Assembly (NCBI GenBank): GCA_003254905.1
Contig: QANU01033078.1
Location: forward strand, 42,959-106,958
Reading direction: 5' to 3'
DNA: 64,000 nt
DNA from: Nissolia schottii
Taxonomy: Eukaryota > Streptophyta > Magnoliopsida > Fabales > Fabaceae
A program made the position numbers and the translations under genes. The notes beneath the pieces were generated by a model that saw nothing but the letters and a program-made list of their open reading frames with translations, did not search any database and was not told the origin of the DNA. This document shows, piece by piece, positions 58,408 through 64,000 of this stretch. The first letter of the stretch is position 1. Each line of letters begins with the position of its first letter.

Positions 58408-59252
58408 ATGGATACTCAAGAGAAACCGAATGCACATAAGCGACGGACACTTTTTTGGACACAAAAGAGACAACGAAAATGGACTCCACTTGAAAAAGGT
58501 AGACTCATGCAACATTCTCACTTTATAATTGGTAATATTTTGACCTATTGAATTAGTCTTTTGTGAATTAATCATAAACTATATTTGTGATTTGGCCGAA
58601 ATAATTGATTATTGCACATTGTTAAAGCTAACACAAATGTAAACCATTTATGAATAAAAATAAGTAATAACCACAAAATGGATAAATCCAACAGGATTAG
58701 CTTTTAGGAACATTAATTTAGCGAGGCAGATTAGTTTCATATACACAGTTTGTCATCTATTTTTATAATTAGGTTAGATTATTATGATCACTAATATCAC
58801 CTAAATTATGCAGAGAACTTTAACTCAGATTTAAATCATGCTCACTTTAAAAAAGAAGATATTATTCGTGCATTTGGTGGCAACATGGTGCAAACTGAAA
58901 ATGGAAGAAGTCCTTTACGGCAGATATCACTCGGTAAGCACATCTATGAAACAAATTTTACTTTTGAGGTTTTATATATGAAGTCAAATTTAATTTAGAA
59001 AAGAGTATTTACCACCATGTAGGCATACCGTTGAACACTGCAAACAGTAGCACAAATTTGTTCAGAAGTCTGAATAGTACTATTGGAATATCATCTGCTA
59101 TAATACAACAAGCTAATAGTTGTTCGCAATCAACAGCTACTTCAACACTTAAAGGCAAACTCAGTAATGGGAAACATTTCATTAGCCCTTCGATTAAGAG
59201 TGTTGCCATTTCAAATTTGGGAGTTGTTCATAACGATACAAATTGCACATAA
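58408..59252 (+). CDS. three-exon reading frame, unrecognised, within the Helitron
   Basis: Exons 58408-58498, 58814-58933 and 59023-59252 join in phase at GT-AG introns to give 441 bases, 146 residues: MDTQEKPNAHKRRTLFWTQK ... FKKEDIIRAFGGNM ... GRSPLRQISLGIPLNTANSS ... NLGVVHNDTNCT. An acceptor TTCAG just before the ATG suggests that an upstream exon may exist. The N-terminus is basic and the rest Ser/Asn/Thr-rich, probably disordered. The SPLRQISL-type phrase resembles the low-complexity leader of plant Helitron helicases (SPLxDIS), so this may be the head of a lost Rep/helicase gene, but I cannot confirm it. Three consecutive in-phase splice junctions without stops argue that it was recently functional. 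Confidence 0.45.
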
Positions 59253-59619
59253 GGTATAACATTTGTTTATGATTGCTTTTAAAATCGTTGTCTATTCTTT
59301 TGTATCTAACTGGATAAGTTAGTGAAACAGTAATTATAAATGTCTTTGGCACGATTGCACTCATGCCCCATAAATTTGTACTACGATGCAATTGATAATA
59401 TTTTTATTGGTGCAAAATGAAATGCAAGAGTATATAATAACAAAATTTTACATTAGCAATGGTTTGTGTTTTAATGTCACATGTAGTGGATAAGCCATTA
59501 TGAGGTATGCCATTTTATAGATGCTAATATGTCATTATGAGGTATGTCACAATAGTATTATTGTGATTAGTACTAAATAGTACAATAATTTGCATGTCTA
59601 TATATTAGCCTGTTTTATA

Positions 59620-59653
59620 TACCCGTTGAGCATCGCGCGGGTATAGAATCTAG
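59620..59653 (+). other. Helitron 3' hairpin and CTAG end
   Basis: A six-base-pair stem TACCCG/CGGGTA with a 12-base loop lies ten bases before the terminal CTAG. This is the rolling-circle termination signal expected for Helitrons. Confidence 0.85.
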
Positions 59654-59880
59654 TTATCATGAATTTCCCATCCTCAAATTCTACCACTACTTAGCATCTA
59701 CTACTCAATGTTCACCACCAGTTAGTCACATCTGAACACCAACCGACTACCACCTAACAACAGGCAACCACCTCCGATCACCAACTAGCTACTGCCAATT
59801 GTTTACCAGCCATTGTTGATCGCCAATGAGCCACTATCAATCGCTGGCAGGCACACACTGATCACCAACAGTTGATAACT
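59654..59880. other. CCACCA-rich spacer after the Helitron
   Basis: Many words of the form ACCACC, CACCAA and CCACTA, without a clean repeat period and without a usable frame. Host DNA at the Helitron insertion site. Confidence 0.4.
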
Positions 59881-60470
59881 CTCCAATAGTTCTTTTTGCT
59901 TAGTAGTAATTCATGTAGATTTTAGGTATTTTAGTTGCATATTAGGTTGCATTTGCATGCATTAATATAGAATTTAGCTTAGGTTGCATAAACTAACCTT
60001 TAGACATAATTAGGTAAAAATAAGGAGTTTTAGGTGTTTTTCAGGTGTTAAGTGACTATTGAAGGAAGCCATGGAAATTGGGAATGCTTTGGAGCTAAGA
60101 AGAGTCAAGAGTTATGAAGAAATAAGGTTCTAGGAGTGCTTGAGCACAACTCGAGGTGCTCAAGTGCACAGTGATGACGCCAAATTGAGGTCCAAAGAAA
60201 TTAAAGGGCCACTCAAGTGCCATAACTATGCCACTCGAGCGTACAAGCGACGCTGATTAAAAAAAATAAGTGTTTCTCAACCCTCACAGCTTTCTCTATA
60301 AATAATATCATTTTGCTTCACCTAAGAGAGAACAGAGGTGGAAAATTGAAAGAAGATGCAACCCTAGGAAAGCTATTAGGCAGGTGAAAACTTTGTTGAT
60401 CACTCTAATCGATAGTGAGGACGTCTGGTGATAAATCTTCTTTCATGTTTTTCTCTAGTTTATCATTTTT
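59881..60470 (+). mobile_element. LTR-like fragment
   Basis: AT-rich text gives way to GTGCTTGAGCACAACTCGAG, GTGCTCAAGTGCAC and CCACTCGAGCG, short palindromic words comparable in position to the CGCTGAGCGG repeats of other LTRs here, and then to a TATA box TTTCTCTATAAATAATATC (about 60289-60307) and a leader with GCAACCCTAGG. This is the U3-R layout of a plant LTR. Edges not identified. Confidence 0.4.
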
Positions 60471-60779
60471 ATTTGTATTCTCTTCTCCTTCCATGAACTA
60501 ATTCACTCTAGTTTGGGCATAGATAGAAGTTTTCGTCGAACTATGTTGTAAATATTATTTTTATATCCAATTGAGGTTTAGTTTATATCAACCTTTGCCT
60601 CTCTACTTTTATTATAACGCTTATGTGACTAATTACCATATGAATGTTGTGTATCCTTGCATGAGACTCGAGAGAGAAAGTGCGAGATAGGACTAGGCTA
60701 GGCAAATCATAGGTTGTATGAATCTTCAAGAGGAATTGCCATGATCTATGTGATTGTGTATGGGGCTGATTATTGGGCA

Positions 60780-61300
60780 ATCAACCTTAGAATAAGTTTA
60801 GGCCTCCTAAGAGATTTGTGATGACCTGTATCTCCAAGTAACCTTAGGGAAGGTAAGGAAGTGTGGAATAGAAGCAACAGACCGATATAGTGCTCTTTAA
60901 CGCTATAGTGGTAAGGAGTTAGCAAGGTGGTGCATAGCGGACTGATAGCACACATGTGAGCTATAACTATGCGACATTTTCAGAATTTAGTCTGACATTA
61001 TTTTTGGTAGCTTTAGGGGGTGTTGAGCTCCCCCTATAAATAGAGACCCCCTAGTAGAGTTTCAGCTGTTAATTCCTTTAGAGCTTGTAAGGTTTCATTC
61101 ATTGTTGGGACTTTTGCTCAAGTACTAAGTGTTTAGTTGTGGGGAAGCAATGAGTCCACATAAGGTTCCAATGCAATGCCACTCGGAGCTTTCAGTGCAG
61201 TGCTCTTCAATCTTCATCCTTTCTAGGTGAGTGGAAGTCTCAATGCATTGACGATTTTGTCATTTTGCTATATTGTCAGTAAAGTCAGTTCTACATTATT
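60780..61300 (+). mobile_element. second LTR-like fragment
   Basis: A strong TATA box, CTCCCCCTATAAATAGAGAC (about 61027-61046), is followed by a leader including CAGCTGTTAATTCCTTTAGA and CATTCATTGTTGGGAC. There is no gene behind it. The arrangement suggests an LTR promoter, but edges and target duplication were not found. Confidence 0.4.
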
Positions 61301-61629
61301 TATTTTAGTTATTTTATATACTTAGTATTTGTGTATTATTTGAATAAGCCTAGGTAGAGACTTGTATGCTTAGGTATAACATGATTATGCTAGGTTTTCC
61401 ATAACTAGTAGTAACATAGGTTATACATATATAACATTTAGTTCAATATGCAAGTGTCATGGTTAGATCATCAAGATAATTAACATCATAATTAGTATAC
61501 TAAGTGAATCCTAGGATAATAAACTTACGGATATTAGTTAGATCAATGGCATGGAATCATTGTCCCCGCACGAGTTTAGCATAATAGATAATTTTGATCC
61601 CCAGATTTATGTATCCACAGACCCAACTA

Positions 61630-62420
61630 TCCAGCAAAGTTAGGTGGAAATATAGTTTAGAACCAGTAATCGACATATATACATTGACCTAGTTGATAGT
61701 TCCACGACAATTACCTCAATATATACCCAATAGACTATTAGTAGTTATCTAGTAGACCATTAGTGGTTAGTCAGTTAACCATAACAAGATAGTTAGTCAG
61801 CATTGATAGTACCCACCCATAGCCCTAAGAGTTAGTCATTACAAAAGTAGCAACTAGCCGAGCATAGACGCAGTAGACTAATATAGCTCTGGGACAACTA
61901 ACCAATCAAGTCATGTTAGTTAGGTGATAGTTTGGTAATAGTTAGCTAGTGCGTCATCCTAATATAGCTAGTGGTCATAAGGACAGTAACAACCATATTG
62001 TTAGATAGTGTAACCATAATAGAGTACCCAACCAGTATAGACTTAGTCAGAGCATCAATAGAGGTCAAACCAGCCAGTCGGCGTAGTTAAGTTAGATTAG
62101 TCAGTCAATAACGATAAGACAGAGTCCTTGTAAGATGCTAGAACCATCAACTAGTGTAGTTGGCCTAGAATAGTCAATCATCATAGGACCGTAACTAGCA
62201 TAGCCATAACAAATAGTGGTAGTGGTTAGAGTAGATAGTCAACAAGTAGGTAGTAGGACTGTCATGTGGTGTCAGACTAGTTAGCTAGTGTTACCAGTCA
62301 AGGTAGTCATCCCAGTCAACCAATAAAGTCAGTCAAAGTGGTCATCAGTCATTCATCAACCATTAGTCAGTTAGTGTTAGATGGAGTGAGCGACAACCCT
62401 TAGCCTTATTAGGTTGTTTA
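61630..62420. repeat. TAGT/GTCAG-rich cryptic repeat tract
   Basis: Almost 800 bases are built from overlapping TAGT, AGTCAG, GTTAGT, CATAGC and TAACCA words without a fixed period. TAG codons block all plus-strand frames. The tract differs sharply from the AT-rich DNA around it. It could be a decayed minisatellite or LTR-element linker. Confidence 0.5.
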
Positions 62421-63211
62421 GTTATAGTGCTTCAAATAGGTAAATAGCTTAGTAAATGAACAAGACATAGTAGTCAACATTATTTCTAAAAATATTTGTT
62501 AATAAGATATGTAAACTTTTGAGCTTAAAAACAGATTGTTAGTTATACTGTTATTATAATAGATGACCTGTCAATATAATTAACTATTTAAGAAAATAAA
62601 TAATTCTTGGATTAAAAAATTATAAGAAATTACATTCTATGATAGTATTTAATTTTAATTAATATTAGTTAATTTCAAAAAGATACTTATCATTTCTAAT
62701 TAGGTTAAATTAAGAATCTGTAATTATTTATAAAAGACTTAAAATCTACCTATCTTAACCTATTAAATTTCAAAATCCTTATTAGGACTTTAAACCAATG
62801 TTTTACAACAAGATTATGTAACATAAAATTATGAAATTGTAAATATTATTATTTTCATTAGTTTTCTTTAATTTTGTAAATACGGTTTTTATTTAAATAT
62901 GTTTTACGTCTTGATAACAAATCTTTATACCACACATATTTTCTATCAATATATAATGAGATATTTAAATAATTTACGTATTAGCCAGTATTTAACAGGT
63001 ACTCATGAGTCAAGTATTTCAATCCTCATCCCATTCTCAATCAACAAGGTAGAGTTTGGTAAACATACCGAGACGAAAAATATAAAGACAATAAGGACAA
63101 AAATGTCTTTAGAGTAGGAGATGGAGACAAAAATTTTAAAATTATCTCCATCTCAAAACAATTTTTAAGTTAATTTTTGTCCTACAAAAAAGAGAAGATG
63201 GTCGAGATGTG
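62421..63211. other. AT-rich spacer
   Basis: Very AT-rich, no gene, no repeat edges. The open frame at 62899-63117 has no family resemblance and AT-driven composition. Confidence 0.45.
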
Positions 63212-64000
63212 TAACACTCCTACTTTCAGCCTACGCTATAGTCGTAACACTGATTATAGGGTTGTCATCTGCTTGGTAAGGGTTACTTTTAGCCCCTACT
63301 TTTAGCTTTGAAAATACTCCTTGTGAAAATATGGACCCTTTGGTAACGCTAGATATTAAGAAATTACTCCTCCATGGTTGGAGGATTAAAACTCAAAGTA
63401 AGTAAAGAGAAAGAAAGCGTAAATAAAGAGAATGAAAGAGTAAATGATAATGGAAAGAGTAAATGAAATGGAAAGAGTAAATGAAAATGGGAGATTGGAA
63501 CAATAGAACCTGGATAAAATTCGACAGAGCTTCGCTACAATCCTTGAAAGGAAAAGACTTCTAACAAAGCACTTACTAACATAAACCTAAAGTGCTCAAA
63601 ATAGAAATGTAAAAAGTGGAAAAATATAAAAGGAAAAGGTGGAGTTCTCAGCCTAGGAGAACTAGGATGGAGGGTGGAAGAGGATCTTTCAAAATGAATG
63701 CCTTGGCCTCCTATTTATAGGCCAAGGTTCGACAAGATGGCTCAGCAGTTTAGCACCACCGCTGAGCGGTTTGAGGCTTATCGCTAAGCACTTTGTATGT
63801 ATCGCTGAGCGATTTGGTCAACTCCGGCGGCTTACGCGGCTTCATTAAATGCTCCAGCCAGCTTTTGCAGGGCGGCGCCTTAATCTGAGCTGGCTCCAGG
63901 CTGGCGCATTAAATGCGCCGGTGCAAGTTGGTACTTTNTTAATCTATACTTCTGTTTACATAAACTCGATTGACAAAGTAAATATAAAAACGGCAGATTG
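63212..64000 (-). mobile_element. LTR with CGCTGAGCGG repeats, running to the window end
   Basis: Begins TGTAACACTCC, the chromovirus-type LTR edge also seen in the two solo LTRs. On the minus strand there is a TATA box (CTATAAATAGGAGG, about 63708-63721) with CGCTGAGCGG/CGCTAAGC words immediately upstream (63740-63815). A purine-rich AAAGAGTAAATGA repeat lies at 63400-63490. A single-N gap is at 63938. The far end is outside the window. Confidence 0.55.
63938..63938. other. assembly gap (single N)
   Basis: Lone N in GTACTTTNTTAATC inside the terminal LTR-like block; likely a scaffold placeholder. Confidence 0.75.

Larger units (their letters stand above)
50676..59653 (+). mobile_element. 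Helitron, about 9 kb, gene-carrying
   Basis: The left end reads TCTATATATATAATAAAAGC, the usual plant Helitron 5' form, preceded by host A at 50675. The right end has a hairpin (TACCCG at 59620-59625 pairing with CGGGTA at 59638-59643), then ten bases later CTAG at 59650-59653, followed by host T. Insertion between A and T with no target duplication is the Helitron hallmark. No Rep/helicase protein was found, so the element is non-autonomous. It contains an RPA1-like pseudogene, an F-box pseudogene and an intact three-exon frame, all on the plus strand. The ends could in principle belong to two different Helitrons. Confidence 0.8.

Overview
The window is nuclear DNA from a flowering plant, most likely a eudicot. 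The host genes have plant-type GT-AG introns and a plastid-type phosphoserine phosphatase, a type II metacaspase and a mitochondrial ATP synthase gamma subunit that all read like their Arabidopsis counterparts. The intergenic DNA is AT-rich and full of plant mobile elements. Species cannot be named from the sequence. Five isolated single N characters (17709, 23508, 26432, 31417, 63938) show that this is a draft scaffold; at least two sit between duplicated flanks and look like unmerged contig ends.

Layout. 1-5445: AT-rich spacer with an odd cluster of direct and inverted TGTTTGTGCAC-type repeats (about 1650-2440), a GAA/GAT-rich patch, a 53-bp tandem duplication and two MITE-like inverted repeats. 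5446-9057: complete seven-exon phosphoserine phosphatase gene (minus strand) with a LINE fragment in intron 3. 9300-17330: graveyard of Ty3/gypsy DNA: LTR pieces, a Tat/Athila-like gag and RT-leader fragment (plus) abutting a Tekay-like protease-RT-RNase H-integrase remnant (minus). 17334-31313: stretch bounded by CACTA (En/Spm) ends, with TTACCGTCGG subterminal repeats, a broken TNP1-like gene, a Mutator-like element, an old LTR, a 3.1-kb solo LTR, and, unexpectedly, a complete two-exon metacaspase gene (19770-21962). 31463-36091: one unrecognised 169-residue ORF, a second solo LTR of the same family, and half of a Mutator-like element. 37309-49476: complete nine-exon ATP synthase gamma gene (minus strand); intron 5 holds a 6.3-kb sense-oriented chromovirus with both LTRs and a nested hAT-type MITE, and intron 7 holds a LINE remnant. 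50676-59653: a Helitron of about 9 kb with a recognisable 5' end, 3' hairpin and CTAG end, carrying a broken RPA1-like gene, a decayed F-box gene and an intact three-exon reading frame. 59654-64000: LTR-like pieces and a strange TAG/CAG-rich tract.

The three host genes act separately (serine biosynthesis in plastids, regulated proteolysis, mitochondrial ATP synthesis); there is no sign of a gene cluster. Everything else is mobile-element biology. The most notable points are a metacaspase lying between CACTA ends, a gene-carrying Helitron, a chromovirus with a tandemly doubled chromodomain/polypurine-tract/LTR-edge unit, and palindromic CGCTGAGCGG-type arrays recurring in the LTRs of different elements. 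All exon coordinates were derived by hand; for the three host genes the summed exon lengths give uninterrupted frames of 298, 418 and 322 residues.
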